This document shows, piece by piece, positions 25,116 through 33,951 of a stretch of 43,399 nucleotides of DNA. Origin of the DNA: Pseudomonas sp. GV071 (lineage in GTDB: Bacteria > Pseudomonadota > Gammaproteobacteria > Pseudomonadales > Pseudomonadaceae); assembly GCF_003050835.1 (NCBI RefSeq), contig NZ_QAOJ01000021.1, positions 1 through 43,399 on the forward strand, read 5' to 3'. Positions within the stretch are counted from its first letter, which is position 1; each line of letters starts with the position of its first letter. The position numbers and the translations under genes are program-made. Under the pieces are notes generated by a model. It did no database searches and was not told the origin of the DNA. It saw only the letters and a program-made list of their open reading frames with translations.

Positions 25116-25559
25116 ATGCCCACCAAAGCAAAAGCAAAGAACGACCCACTCAACCGTAGCTTCGAACCCTATAAAGAAACAAAGGGCGAGGAGTACATGA
25201 GTGAGCCAATGCGTGCCCACTTCACCGCTATTCTTGGCAAGTGGAAACTCGAGCTGATGCAAGAAGTCGATCGGACTGTGCATCACATGCAGGACGAAGC
25301 AGCCAACTTCCCAGACCCAGCCGACCGTGCCAGCCAGGAAGAAGAATTCAGCCTGGAACTGCGTGCCCGTGATCGTGAACGCAAGCTGATCAAGAAAATT
25401 GACCAGACCCTGCAACTGATCGAAGACAACGATTACGGCTGGTGCGATTCCTGCGGCGTCGAAATCGGCATCCGCCGCCTCGAAGCCCGCCCTACCGCCA
25501 CCCTTTGCATCGATTGCAAAACCCTGGCGGAAATCAAAGAAAAGCAGATCGGTTCCTGA
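25116..25559 (+). CDS. dksA: RNA polymerase-binding transcription factor DksA
   Basis: A 147-aa secondary-channel regulator that works with ppGpp to repress rRNA promoters and activate amino acid genes. The N-terminal coiled coil carries the tip motif DPAD (Asp67, Asp70). The C-terminal zinc finger has Cys110, Cys113, Cys131 and Cys134. It is the canonical zinc-containing form. The 199 bp upstream hold its promoter region, which I could not resolve. It is followed by gluQ, the usual dksA-gluQ arrangement. Confidence 0.98.
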   Translation: MPTKAKAKNDPLNRSFEPYKETKGEEYMSEPMRAHFTAILGKWKLELMQEVDRTVHHMQDEAANFPDPADRASQEEEFSLELRARDRERKLIKKIDQTLQLIEDNDYGWCDSCGVEIGIRRLEARPTATLCIDCKTLAEIKEKQIGS

Positions 25560-25567
25560 TCTGAGAA

Positions 25568-25587
25568 CGGGGCGCTTAGGCGCCCCG
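25568..25587 (+). terminator. Hairpin between dksA and gluQ
   Basis: GGGGCGC (25569-25575) and GCGCCCC (25580-25586) form a perfect stem with a TTAG loop, followed by the weakly T-rich GCTTCATTT. It probably terminates part of dksA transcription and lets some reach gluQ. Confidence 0.65.
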
Positions 25588-25617
25588 CTTCATTTCTGCC
25601 ATGCCTATTCTTCGCGT

Positions 25618-26505
25618 ATGACCACCAAAGCCTACATCGGGCGCTTTGCCCCGACGCCCAGCGGTTACCTGCACTTCGGGTCCCTGGTGGCAGCGCTCGC
25701 CTCCTACCTCGACGCCAAAGCCTGCGGCGGCACCTGGCTGCTGCGCATGGAAGATATCGACCCGCCCCGCGAAGTAACCGGCGCCCAAGCCGCGATTCTG
25801 CACACCCTGGAAAGCTACGGCTTTGAATGGGACGGCGAACTGGTGCGCCAGAGCGAACGCCACGAGGCCTATGAAAGTTTGGTGCAACGCCTGTTCAGCC
25901 AAGGCCTGGCCTACGCCTGCACCTGCTCGCGCAAACAGCTTGAAGGCTACCAAGGCGTGTACCCCGGCTTTTGCCGCAACGCCGGGCACGCCCAGGAAGA
26001 TGCCGCCATTCGCTTGCGCGTGCCGGAGTTGGAGTACCACTTCAACGACCGCGTGCAAGGCGAATACCGCCAACACCTGGGTCGTGACGTGGGCGACTTC
26101 GTCATCCGCCGCCGCGATGGGTTGTATGCCTATCAACTGGCGGTGGTGCTCGACGATGCCTGGCAAGGTGTTACCGATATCGTCCGCGGCGCCGACCTGC
26201 TCGACTCCACCCCGCGCCAGTTGTACCTGCAGGAACTGCTCGGTCTGCCGCAACCGCGTTACCTGCACGTGCCGCTGATCATCCAGCCGGATGGCCACAA
26301 ACTGGGTAAGTCGTATCGCTCGCCACCGCTGGAATCCCATGAAGCGGCGCAGTTGTTGTTGCGCGCATTGCGGGCACTGGGGCAGCCAGTCGTGCCTGAG
26401 TTGGAAGAAGGCACGCCCAGCGAAATTCTGGCTTGGGGCGTTCGGCATTGGGATGCGGGGCGGATTCCGCGCACGTTGACGTTGGCGGAATCGCAGCTGC
26501 GGTAA
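25618..26505 (+). CDS. gluQ: Glutamyl-Q tRNA(Asp) synthetase
   Basis: A 295-aa paralogue of glutamyl-tRNA synthetase that lacks the anticodon-binding domain. It attaches glutamate to queuosine-34 of tRNA(Asp). The opening GRFAPTPSGYLHFGS contains the HIGH-equivalent motif (HFGS, 19-22), and the KMSKS-equivalent is KLGKSYRS. A zinc site is formed by CTCSRKQLEGY and the later CRN cysteine. It lies downstream of dksA as in many gammaproteobacteria. Confidence 0.97.
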   Translation: MTTKAYIGRFAPTPSGYLHFGSLVAALASYLDAKACGGTWLLRMEDIDPPREVTGAQAAILHTLESYGFEWDGELVRQSERHEAYESLVQRLFSQGLAYACTCSRKQLEGYQGVYPGFCRNAGHAQEDAAIRLRVPELEYHFNDRVQGEYRQHLGRDVGDFVIRRRDGLYAYQLAVVLDDAWQGVTDIVRGADLLDSTPRQLYLQELLGLPQPRYLHVPLIIQPDGHKLGKSYRSPPLESHEAAQLLLRALRALGQPVVPELEEGTPSEILAWGVRHWDAGRIPRTLTLAESQLR

Positions 26506-26510
26506 AAAGC

Positions 26511-26589
26511 ATCGCGGCTAAAGCCCCTCCCACAGGCCATGCATTCCCCATGGATAGGCGATCCCTGTGGGAGGGGCTTCAGCCGCGAT
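26511..26589. repeat. REP inverted pair (REPIN-like element)
   Basis: Two 26-nt arms, 26511-26536 and 26564-26589, are inverted copies with a single mismatch. Each includes the GTGGGAGGGGCTT core typical of Pseudomonas fluorescens-group REP sequences, separated by 27 nt. Such elements sit between genes, are moved by a RAYT transposase elsewhere in the genome, and may affect mRNA stability. Confidence 0.93.
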
Positions 26590-26677
26590 AGCCGTGATGC
26601 GGTCTCTGGCGATCAACCGCTTCCAGCCCCAACCATCATTCCGTTACCATCGCCGCTCGCCAACCACGAGAAACGGC

Positions 26678-26854
26678 ATGTACATCTACCGATTGGTCTT
26701 ACTTCTGGTGGTGGGGATTTACCTCTTCTCCCCCGCCATCATGGACTGGTGGATCGACCCGACCGGTGCCTGGTACCGCCCGTACCTGCTGTGGCTGATC
26801 CTTATCGTGGTGACCTTCATCTTGCAGAGCGGACGTGATGCTGACGAGCTTTAG
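26678..26854 (+). CDS. cbrX: CbrX, small membrane protein coupled to CbrA
   Basis: A 58-aa protein with two hydrophobic helices (MYIYRLVLLLVVGIYLF, and YLLWLILIVVTFILQ) joined by a short loop (MDWWIDPTGAW). It overlaps the start of cbrA by 14-20 bp in another frame. In P. putida a small gene called cbrX occupies this position and is translationally coupled to cbrA. I use that name by position, size and topology. Function beyond coupling is unknown to me. Confidence 0.82.
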   Translation: MYIYRLVLLLVVGIYLFSPAIMDWWIDPTGAWYRPYLLWLILIVVTFILQSGRDADEL

Positions 26855-29810
26855 CCTGAGTCAGCTGATCCTGATCAGCGCTGCCTACCTTCTTGTACTG
26901 TTCGGCGTGGCCTGGATCAGCGAGCGCGGCATCATTCCGCGCTGGATCGTCTCGCACCCGCTGACCTACACCTTGTCCCTTGGCGTGTACGCCAGCGCCT
27001 GGGCCTTTTATGGCACGGTCGGCCTGGCCTATCAGTACGGCTTCGGCTTTCTTGCCAGCTACCTTGGGGTGTCTGGCGCGTTCCTGCTGGCGCCGGTGTT
27101 GCTCTACCCGATTCTGCGCATCACCCGCACCTATCAACTGTCGTCCCTGGCCGACCTGTTCGCCTTCCGCTTTCGCAGCACCTGGGCCGGCGCGCTGACC
27201 ACTCTGTTTATGCTGATCGGCGTGTTACCGCTGCTGGCCCTGCAGTTCCAGGCAGTGGCCGACTCCATCGGCATCCTCACCCGCGAGCCGGTGCACGAGC
27301 GGGTGGCGCTGAGTTATTGCGCGCTGATCACCCTGTTCACCATCCTGTTTGGCGCCCGGCATATCGCCACCCGTGGCAAAAACGAGGGGCTGGTGTTTGC
27401 TATCGCCTTCGAATCGATCGTGAAAATGGTCGCCCTCGGCGGCATCGCCCTGTACGCCTTGTACGGCGTGTTCGGCGGCCCCCATGAGCTGGAAGTCTGG
27501 CTACTGCAGAACCAGGCAACCCTGGCGGCGCTGCACACGCCACTGCAGGAAGGCCCGTGGCGCACGCTGCTGCTGATTTTCTTCGCTTCGGCCATCGTCA
27601 TGCCGCACATGTACCACATGACCTTTACCGAGAACCTCAACCCGCGCGCCATGGTCAGCGCCAGCTGGGGCCTGCCGCTGTTCCTGCTGCTGCTCAGCCT
27701 GACCGTGCCGCTGATTCTCTGGGCCGGGCTGAAACTGGGGGCCACCACCAACCCGGAATATTTCACCCTCGGCATCGGCATCGCGGTGAACAACGACACC
27801 CTGGCACTGCTCGCCTATGTCGGCGGGCTGTCGGCCTCCAGCGGCCTGATCATCGTCACCACCCTGGCGCTGTCGGGCATGGCCCTCAACCACCTGGTGT
27901 TACCGCTGTACCAGCCGCCGGCGCAGGGCAATATCTACCGCTGGCTGAAGTGGACGCGCCGCGCCCTGATCATTGCGATCATCGCCGCCGGCTACGGCTT
28001 CTATCTATTGCTCGGCGCCGAACAGGACCTGGCCAACCTCGGCATCGTCGCCTTCGTCGCCACCCTGCAGTTCCTGCCGGGCGTGCTGTCCGTGCTGTAC
28101 TGGCCGACCGCCAACCGCAAAGGGTTCATCGCCGGCCTGCTGGTGGGCATCGCCGTGTGGATGGCGAGCATGCTGTTACCGCTGATTGGTAACGTGCAGG
28201 GCATTTATATTCCGCTGTTCAACTTCGTTTATGTGCTCGACGACACCAGTTGGCACCTGGCGGCCATCGCTTCCCTGGCGGCCAACGTGCTGGTGTTCAC
28301 CTTGGTGTCGCTGTTCACCGAGTCCAGCGCCGAAGAAGAAAGCGCCGCCGAAGCCTGCGCCGTCGACAACGTGCGCCGCCCGCAACGCCGCGAACTGCTG
28401 GCCACCTCGCCGCAGGAGTTCGCCACCCAACTGGCCAAGCCGCTGGGCGCGAAGACCGCGCAGCGGGAAGTGGAACAGGCGCTGCGCGACCTGCACCTGC
28501 CGTTCGATGAAAACCGCCCTTACGCCCTGCGCCGCCTGCGCGACCGCATCGAGGCCAACCTCTCCGGCCTTATGGGGCCGAGCGTGGCGCAGGATATTGT
28601 CGAGACCTTCCTGCCTTACAAATCCGGCAGCGAAAGTTATGTCACCGAAGACATCCACTTCATCGAAAACCGCCTGGAAGACTACCACTCGCGCCTGACC
28701 GGCCTGGCCGCCGAGCTCGACGCCCTGCGCCGCTACCACCGCCAGACCCTGCAGGAATTGCCAATGGGCGTGTGCTCGCTGGCCAAGGACCAGGAAATTC
28801 TGATGTGGAACCGGGCCATGGAAGACCTCACCGGCATCGTCGCCCACCGCGTGGTCGGCTCGCGGCTATCGACCATCGGTGAACCGTGGAAGGCGCTGCT
28901 CGAAGGCTTTATCAACCTGCCCGACGAACACCTGCACAAACAGCGCCTGGCCCTCGACGGGCAGATCCGCTGGCTGAACCTGCACAAAGCGGCCATCGAT
29001 GAGCCACTGGCGCCCGGTAACACCGGCCTGGTGTTACTGGTCGAAGACCTCACCGAAACGCAGATGCTCGAAGACAAGCTGGTGCACTCCGAGCGTCTGG
29101 CCAGCATCGGCCGCCTGGCTGCTGGCGTGGCCCACGAAATCGGCAACCCGATCACCGGCATCGCCTGCCTGGCGCAGAACCTGCGCGAAGAACGCGAGAC
29201 CGACCCTGAGCTGGCGGAAATCAGCAGCCAGATCATCGAACAGACCAAACGCGTGTCGCGCATCGTGCAGTCGCTGATGAGCTTTGCCCATGCCGGCGCC
29301 CGTCAGCAGGCGGAAGAGCCGGTATGTCTGGCCGAAGTGGCGCAGGATGCGATTGGCCTGCTGGCGCTGAACCGCCGCACAATCGAAGTGCAGTTCTTCA
29401 ACCTGTGCGACCCCGAGCATTGGGCCGTGGGCGATCCGCAGCGTCTGGCGCAAGTGCTGATCAACTTGCTGTCCAACGCCCGCGACGCCTCGCCACCGCG
29501 CGGCGCCATCCGGGTGAAGAGCGAAGCCAGCGAACAGACCGTGGATTTGATCGTCGAAGATGAAGGCACCGGCATTCCCAAGGCGATCATGGACCGCCTG
29601 TTCGAACCCTTCTTTACTACCAAGGACCCCGGTGAAGGAACCGGCCTGGGCCTCGCTCTGGTCTATTCCATCGTGGAAGAGCATTATGGGCAAATAACCA
29701 TCGACAGCCCGGTAGACCCGGAGCTACAACGCGGAACCCGGATTCGGGTAACGTTACCGCGACATGTCGAAGCGACGTCCGTAGTGACCAGAGATCGTCG
29801 AGAGAGCTGA
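26838..29810 (+). CDS. cbrA: CbrA, sensor histidine kinase fused to an SLC5-type transporter
   Basis: A 990-aa sensor that controls carbon/nitrogen balance through CbrB. The N-terminal half (about 1-490) is a multi-helix sodium:solute symporter-like domain. A linker and STAC/PAS-like region (about 490-740) follow, including LPMGVCSLAKDQEILMWNRAMEDLTG. The HisKA domain has phospho-acceptor His766 in AGVAHEIGNPITG. The HATPase domain has the N box (LLSNARDAS) and G boxes (VEDEGTGIP, GEGTGLGLALVYSIV). GTG at 26835 directly precedes the ATG at 26838; either may be used. It overlaps cbrX and lies 4 bp before cbrB. Confidence 0.95.
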   Translation: MLTSFSLSQLILISAAYLLVLFGVAWISERGIIPRWIVSHPLTYTLSLGVYASAWAFYGTVGLAYQYGFGFLASYLGVSGAFLLAPVLLYPILRITRTYQLSSLADLFAFRFRSTWAGALTTLFMLIGVLPLLALQFQAVADSIGILTREPVHERVALSYCALITLFTILFGARHIATRGKNEGLVFAIAFESIVKMVALGGIALYALYGVFGGPHELEVWLLQNQATLAALHTPLQEGPWRTLLLIFFASAIVMPHMYHMTFTENLNPRAMVSASWGLPLFLLLLSLTVPLILWAGLKLGATTNPEYFTLGIGIAVNNDTLALLAYVGGLSASSGLIIVTTLALSGMALNHLVLPLYQPPAQGNIYRWLKWTRRALIIAIIAAGYGFYLLLGAEQDLANLGIVAFVATLQFLPGVLSVLYWPTANRKGFIAGLLVGIAVWMASMLLPLIGNVQGIYIPLFNFVYVLDDTSWHLAAIASLAANVLVFTLVSLFTESSAEEESAAEACAVDNVRRPQRRELLATSPQEFATQLAKPLGAKTAQREVEQALRDLHLPFDENRPYALRRLRDRIEANLSGLMGPSVAQDIVETFLPYKSGSESYVTEDIHFIENRLEDYHSRLTGLAAELDALRRYHRQTLQELPMGVCSLAKDQEILMWNRAMEDLTGIVAHRVVGSRLSTIGEPWKALLEGFINLPDEHLHKQRLALDGQIRWLNLHKAAIDEPLAPGNTGLVLLVEDLTETQMLEDKLVHSERLASIGRLAAGVAHEIGNPITGIACLAQNLREERETDPELAEISSQIIEQTKRVSRIVQSLMSFAHAGARQQAEEPVCLAEVAQDAIGLLALNRRTIEVQFFNLCDPEHWAVGDPQRLAQVLINLLSNARDASPPRGAIRVKSEASEQTVDLIVEDEGTGIPKAIMDRLFEPFFTTKDPGEGTGLGLALVYSIVEEHYGQITIDSPVDPELQRGTRIRVTLPRHVEATSVVTRDRRES

Positions 29811-29814
29811 ATTC

Positions 29815-31245
29815 ATGCCACATATTCTGATCGTCGAAGACGAGACCATTATCCGTTCCGCCCTGCGCCGTCTGTTGGAGCGCAACCAGTACGAAGTCAG
29901 CGAAGCCGGCTCGGTACAGGAAGCCCAGGAACGTTTCAGCATTCCCAGTTTTGACCTGATCGTCAGCGATCTGCGTCTGCCAGGGGCGCCGGGCACCGAG
30001 CTGATCAAGCTGGGCCAGGGCATTCCGGTCCTGATAATGACCAGCTACGCCAGCCTGCGTTCGGCGGTCGATTCGATGAAGATGGGCGCGGTGGATTACA
30101 TCGCCAAACCCTTCGACCACGACGAAATGCTCCAGGCCGTCGCGCGTATCCTGCGTGATCGGCAAGACATCAAACCCTCTCCCGCCGCTGCCAGCACCAG
30201 CAATGGCAGCCGCGCCGGTGACAAAGCGGCCGCCGGTAACAGTAACGGCGAGATCGGTATCATCGGCTCCAGCCCCTCGATGCAGGAGCTGTACAGCAAG
30301 ATCCGCAAAGTCGCCCCCACCGATTCCACCGTGCTGATTCAGGGCGAATCCGGCACCGGTAAAGAGCTGGTGGCGCGGGCACTGCACAACCTGTCGAAAC
30401 GCGCCAAGGCGCCGATGATTTCGGTGAACTGCGCGGCCATCCCGGAAACCCTGATCGAGTCCGAACTGTTCGGCCACGAAAAAGGCGCGTTCACTGGCGC
30501 CAGCGCCGGGCGTGCCGGTCTGGTGGAAGCGGCGGACGGCGGCACGTTGTTCCTCGATGAAATCGGTGAGCTGCCATTGGAAGCCCAGGCGCGTCTGTTG
30601 CGCGTGCTGCAGGAAGGCGAGATTCGCCGGGTCGGATCGGTACAGTCGCAGAAGGTGGATGTCCGCCTGATCGCCGCTACCCACCGCGACCTGAAAACCC
30701 TGGCCAAAACCGGCCAGTTCCGCGAAGACCTGTTCTACCGCCTGCACGTCATTGCCCTGAAGCTTCCCGCCCTGCGCGAGCGCGGCGCCGACGTCAGTGA
30801 AATTGCCGCGCTGTTCCTCACTCGCCAGTCGACCAAGATGGGCCGCAGCGACCTGCGCTTTGCCCCGGACGCCGAGCAGGCAATCCGTCATTACACCTGG
30901 CCGGGTAACGTGCGCGAACTGGAAAACGCTATCGAGCGTGCCGTGATTCTGTGTGAGGGCTCGGATATCTCCGCCGAGCTTCTGGGTATCGACATCGAGC
31001 TGGACGACCTGGAGGACGGCGATTTCCTCGGCGCCCCCCTCGCCCACAACAGCACCAATGCCCACGAGCCCACCGAAGACCTGTCCCTGGAAGACTACTT
31101 CCAGCACTTCGTCCTGGAGCACCAAGACCACATGACCGAAACCGAGCTGGCGCGCAAATTGGGCATCAGCCGCAAATGCCTGTGGGAACGCCGTCAGCGC
31201 CTGGGCATTCCACGGCGCAAAACCGGCGCGGCGCTCGAGGGTTGA
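29815..31245 (+). CDS. cbrB: CbrB, NtrC-family sigma-54 response regulator
   Basis: A 476-aa response regulator that activates sigma-54 promoters, including crcZ. The receiver domain (1-115) has phospho-acceptor Asp52 in IVSDLRLPG and Lys98 in AKPF. The AAA+ domain (about 145-385) has Walker A GESGTGKE (177-184) and the sigma-54-contacting GAFTGAS loop (224-230). The C-terminal Fis-type helix-turn-helix includes ELARKLGISRKCLWERRQRLG. It forms an operon with cbrX-cbrA and ends before a terminator. Confidence 0.97.
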   Translation: MPHILIVEDETIIRSALRRLLERNQYEVSEAGSVQEAQERFSIPSFDLIVSDLRLPGAPGTELIKLGQGIPVLIMTSYASLRSAVDSMKMGAVDYIAKPFDHDEMLQAVARILRDRQDIKPSPAAASTSNGSRAGDKAAAGNSNGEIGIIGSSPSMQELYSKIRKVAPTDSTVLIQGESGTGKELVARALHNLSKRAKAPMISVNCAAIPETLIESELFGHEKGAFTGASAGRAGLVEAADGGTLFLDEIGELPLEAQARLLRVLQEGEIRRVGSVQSQKVDVRLIAATHRDLKTLAKTGQFREDLFYRLHVIALKLPALRERGADVSEIAALFLTRQSTKMGRSDLRFAPDAEQAIRHYTWPGNVRELENAIERAVILCEGSDISAELLGIDIELDDLEDGDFLGAPLAHNSTNAHEPTEDLSLEDYFQHFVLEHQDHMTETELARKLGISRKCLWERRQRLGIPRRKTGAALEG

Positions 31246-31317
31246 CAGCGTGGCGGTAACAGAGATTGTGCGCGGCGAGTCGCCACACTTTGTTACCGCT
31301 TCAATATCGCGTAACAA

Positions 31318-31353
31318 AGCCGGGTCTTACGGTAACGGAAACCCGGCTTTTTT
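31318..31353 (+). terminator. Intrinsic terminator after cbrB
   Basis: AGCCGGGT (31318-31325) and ACCCGGCT (31341-31348) form a perfect 8-bp stem around a 15-nt loop, followed by a T-run. The stretch 31246-31981 has no annotated protein gene; it holds this terminator, crcZ and the pcnB promoter. Confidence 0.9.
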
Positions 31354-31413
31354 GTGCCTGTTCTGACACAGTGAATTTAGCTAAGCCCTTGATTCATAAG
31401 GATTCACAAAAAC

Positions 31414-31428
31414 TGGCACGGCTCCTGC
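31414..31428 (+). promoter_or_regulatory. Sigma-54 promoter of crcZ
   Basis: TGGCACG (31414-31420) and TGC (31426-31428) give GG at 31415 and GC at 31427, the 12-nt register required for -24/-12 recognition. CbrB, encoded just upstream, is the known activator of crcZ. Confidence 0.9.
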
Positions 31429-31439
31429 TATATGTTTGG

Positions 31440-31815
31440 TACAACAACAATAACAAGCAACGCCAAAGACAATAAAAATAAGACGTACCGACTCCAGCAC
31501 AACAAAAACAAAATCGCGGGAGGCGCAGCTAACTGATTCTTTTGGAGAGGAATGGCTTTTGGGGTTCGCCCCGCGACCAGGCTGAGAACAACAAAACTGC
31601 TACTAGGCAGAGCCCGAACTGGTTGGATCGCAAGATCATGGCTACATCAGCATCCAAAGCAATCCGTTGTCTATTAACCTCCGAATTGGAGGTTTTTCCT
31701 GAAGCCACTAGGCCGACGGAACGGGTCAACAAACAAAAACAACAAGCCCGACATAATAATAAAAATAAAGCACGCACCTACTTGGGGGGGAGCTTCGGCT
31801 CCCCCAGTAGCTTTC
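31440..31815 (+). ncRNA. crcZ: CrcZ small RNA, sequesters Hfq/Crc
   Basis: sRNA between cbrB and pcnB that relieves catabolite repression by binding Hfq/Crc through CA-rich motifs. At least five A-rich CA clusters are visible: about 31441-31460, 31468-31483, 31498-31513, 31587-31596, and 31728-31771 (two runs). They match AANAANAA. A long-range stem pairs TCGCGGG (31514-31520) with CCCGCGA (31570-31576). The RNA ends in a strong hairpin, CTACT plus GGGGGAGC/TTCG/GCTCCCCC plus AGTAG (31778-31810). It is about 375 nt by prediction; the ends are estimates. Confidence 0.93.
31676..31697 (+). terminator. Terminator-like hairpin inside CrcZ
   Basis: AACCTCC (31676-31682) and GGAGGTT (31688-31694) form a perfect 7-bp stem with a GAATT loop, followed by TTT and then CC. 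It would end the transcript near position 258 of CrcZ, before the last two CA clusters. The T-run is short, so termination may be partial. Confidence 0.5.
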
Positions 31816-31911
31816 GCTACCACCCTCCGGTTACACCCCCCTCTTGCTACACCCCTTGCTACTCCTGCTTCACACCTCTTTCTAAGCGTCCTACACCATC
31901 CCCCGACACAA

Positions 31912-31920
31912 TGCTAGAAT
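31912..31920 (+). promoter_or_regulatory. Extended -10 promoter candidate for pcnB
   Basis: TGC-TAGAAT forms an extended -10 element 62 bp before the pcnB start. The upstream -35 region shows no good match, as expected for extended -10 promoters. Confidence 0.5.
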
Positions 31921-31981
31921 CCGCAGCCATCATGCGGTCATTTCCAATTCTGGCCGGTCATCCCGTCAAACAGTGCATCCC

Positions 31982-33376
31982 ATGCTGAAAAAGCTGTTCC
32001 AGTCCTTACGCTCCCCCCTGCGCCGTGCCAAGCAGCATCCGCGCAGCACTCCCGAAGTGGTGACCAGTCACCAGCACCCGTTGCGCCGCGCGCATATCAG
32101 TCGTTATGCGGTAAGCATCGTCGAGCGCCTGCAGAACGCCGGTTACCAGGCCTACCTGGTCGGCGGCTGTGTACGTGACCTGCTGCTGGATATCGAACCG
32201 AAAGACTTCGACGTCGCCACCAGCGCCACCCCCGAACAAGTCCGCGCCGAGTTTCGCAATGCGCGGGTGATCGGCCGCCGCTTCAAGCTGGTCCACGTGC
32301 ATTTCGGCCGCGAGATCATCGAAGTGGCCACCTTCCGCGCCAACCACCCGGTCAGCGAAGAAGACGAAGACAGCAACCAGTCCTCGCGTAACGAAAGCGG
32401 GCGCATTCTGCGGGATAACGTCTACGGCAGCCTGGAGGACGACGCCCAGCGCCGCGACTTCACCATCAACGCGCTGTACTTCGATGTGACCGGCGAGCGC
32501 ATTCTCGACTACGCCCGCGGCATGCACGACATCCGCAACCGCCTGGTACGCCTGATCGGCGACCCGGAAAAGCGTTACCTCGAAGACCCGGTGCGCATGC
32601 TGCGCGCGGTGCGTTTTGCCGCCAAGCTCGACTTCGATATCGAAAGCCACAGTGCCGAGCCGATTCCGCGCCTGGCCAAGATGCTGCGCGATATCCCTTC
32701 GGCCCGTCTGTTCGATGAAGTGCTAAAGCTGTTCCTTTCCGGTTACGCCGAGCACACTTTCGAACTGCTGCTCGAGTACGACCTGTTCGAACCGCTGTTC
32801 CCGGCCAGTGCCGCCGCCCTCAAGGCGAGCCCGGAATACGCCTACAACCTGATCAGCCAGGCGCTGATCAACACCGACCAGCGCATCGAAGACGGCAAGC
32901 CGGTAACCCCGGCGTTCCTCTTCGCCGCCCTGCTCTGGCCTGCGCTGCCGGCTCGCGTGATCAAACTGCAAGACCGCGGCATGCCACCGATTCCGGCGAT
33001 GCAGGAAGCGGCTCACGAGCTGATCGCCGAGCAGTGCCAGCGCATTGCCGTGCCCAAACGTTTCACCATCCCGATTCGCGAGATCTGGGACATGCAGGAG
33101 CGCCTGCCGCGGCGCAGCGGCAAACGTGCCGACCTGCTGCTAGAAAATCCACGCTTCCGCGCCGGCTACGATTTCCTCCTGCTGCGCGAAAGCGCTGGCG
33201 AGCAAACCAATGGCCTGGGCGACTGGTGGACCGACTACCAAGACTGCACGGACAGCGAACGCCGGGCGATGATCCGCGAACTTGCGGCCAACCCCGACGA
33301 AAGCAACGCCGCGCCACGCAAACGCCGTCGCGGCGGCAACCGCAAACGCGGCGCACCGAGCCCGGCGCAAGACTGA
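31982..33376 (+). CDS. pcnB: Poly(A) polymerase I
   Basis: A 464-aa class II nucleotidyltransferase that adds 3' poly(A) tails and so promotes mRNA decay. The nucleotidyltransferase head has YLVGGCVRDLLLDIEPKDFDVATSATPE, including the acidic metal ligands DFD. The RRDFTINALYFD motif and the RNA-binding domain EDPVRMLRAVRFAAKLDF are also present. A basic N-terminus and an Arg/Lys-rich C-terminal tail (RKRRRGGNRKRGAPS) suit RNA binding. I use the ATG at 31982; a GTG at 31973 is possible. The stop codon overlaps folK by one base. Confidence 0.96.
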   Translation: MLKKLFQSLRSPLRRAKQHPRSTPEVVTSHQHPLRRAHISRYAVSIVERLQNAGYQAYLVGGCVRDLLLDIEPKDFDVATSATPEQVRAEFRNARVIGRRFKLVHVHFGREIIEVATFRANHPVSEEDEDSNQSSRNESGRILRDNVYGSLEDDAQRRDFTINALYFDVTGERILDYARGMHDIRNRLVRLIGDPEKRYLEDPVRMLRAVRFAAKLDFDIESHSAEPIPRLAKMLRDIPSARLFDEVLKLFLSGYAEHTFELLLEYDLFEPLFPASAAALKASPEYAYNLISQALINTDQRIEDGKPVTPAFLFAALLWPALPARVIKLQDRGMPPIPAMQEAAHELIAEQCQRIAVPKRFTIPIREIWDMQERLPRRSGKRADLLLENPRFRAGYDFLLLRESAGEQTNGLGDWWTDYQDCTDSERRAMIRELAANPDESNAAPRKRRRGGNRKRGAPSPAQD

Positions 33377-33867
33377 TGGAACGCGTGTATATCGGCCTGG
33401 GCAGCAACCTGGCCGAACCCCTGCAGCAATTGCGCGGCGCCCTGGCGGCGCTGGCGCAGCTGCCGCACACCACGCTCGCGCAGCACTCCTCCTTCTATAG
33501 CAGCGACCCGCTCGGCCCCGCCGACCAGCCGCGCTATGTGAATGCCGTGGCCGCGCTGGATACCGACCTGGAACCGCTGCAACTGCTCGATGCCCTGCAA
33601 GCCATCGAACTGGAACAGGGCCGCGAGCGCAAAGCCGAACGCTGGGGGCCGCGGACACTGGACCTGGATATTCTTGCCTTCGGCCAACGCCTACTCGACG
33701 AGCCTCGCCTGCAAGTGCCGCACTACCACATGCACGCGCGGCCGTTCGTCCTCTACCCACTGGCCGAACTGGCTCCCGGACTGGTGCTGGCTGACGGTCG
33801 CCGCCTCAGCGACCTGCTACTGGCCTGCCCCTTCGAAGGCCTGGAGCGCCTGCCCGCTTCGCTGTAA
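33376..33867 (+). CDS. folK: 6-hydroxymethyl-7,8-dihydropterin pyrophosphokinase (HPPK)
   Basis: A 163-aa enzyme that transfers pyrophosphate from ATP to the pterin in folate synthesis. Family motifs are YIGLGSNLAEPLQQLRGAL, FYSSDPLGPADQPRYVNAV, and RWGPRTLDLDILAFG (Mg2+-binding DLD). The end is PHYHMHARPFVLYPLAELAP. I chose the ATG at 33376, directly overlapping the pcnB stop codon (TGATG). A longer frame reaching into pcnB is a shadow of that gene. Confidence 0.97.
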   Translation: MERVYIGLGSNLAEPLQQLRGALAALAQLPHTTLAQHSSFYSSDPLGPADQPRYVNAVAALDTDLEPLQLLDALQAIELEQGRERKAERWGPRTLDLDILAFGQRLLDEPRLQVPHYHMHARPFVLYPLAELAPGLVLADGRRLSDLLLACPFEGLERLPASL

Positions 33868-33951
33868 CCAGCATGGTTGCTGGGCTCAGGTAGTAAAACT
33901 ACAAGCGTGGCATTGGCGGTAACGCCAGTAACAAGTCGGTAACACCTGCAA

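Noticed and set aside
26511..26589. Inverted repeat as the ends of an insertion sequence
   Set aside because: Only 27 nt lie between the arms and there is no transposase. The sequence matches a REP doublet.
31441..31771. CA-rich clusters as a tandem repeat or CRISPR-like array
   Set aside because: The clusters are irregularly spaced, have no constant repeat length, and fit the Hfq/Crc-binding sites of CrcZ.
31542..31988. 148-codon open frame across CrcZ
   Set aside because: It runs through the sRNA, its terminator and the pcnB promoter, and shows no domain or suitable ribosome binding site at its start.
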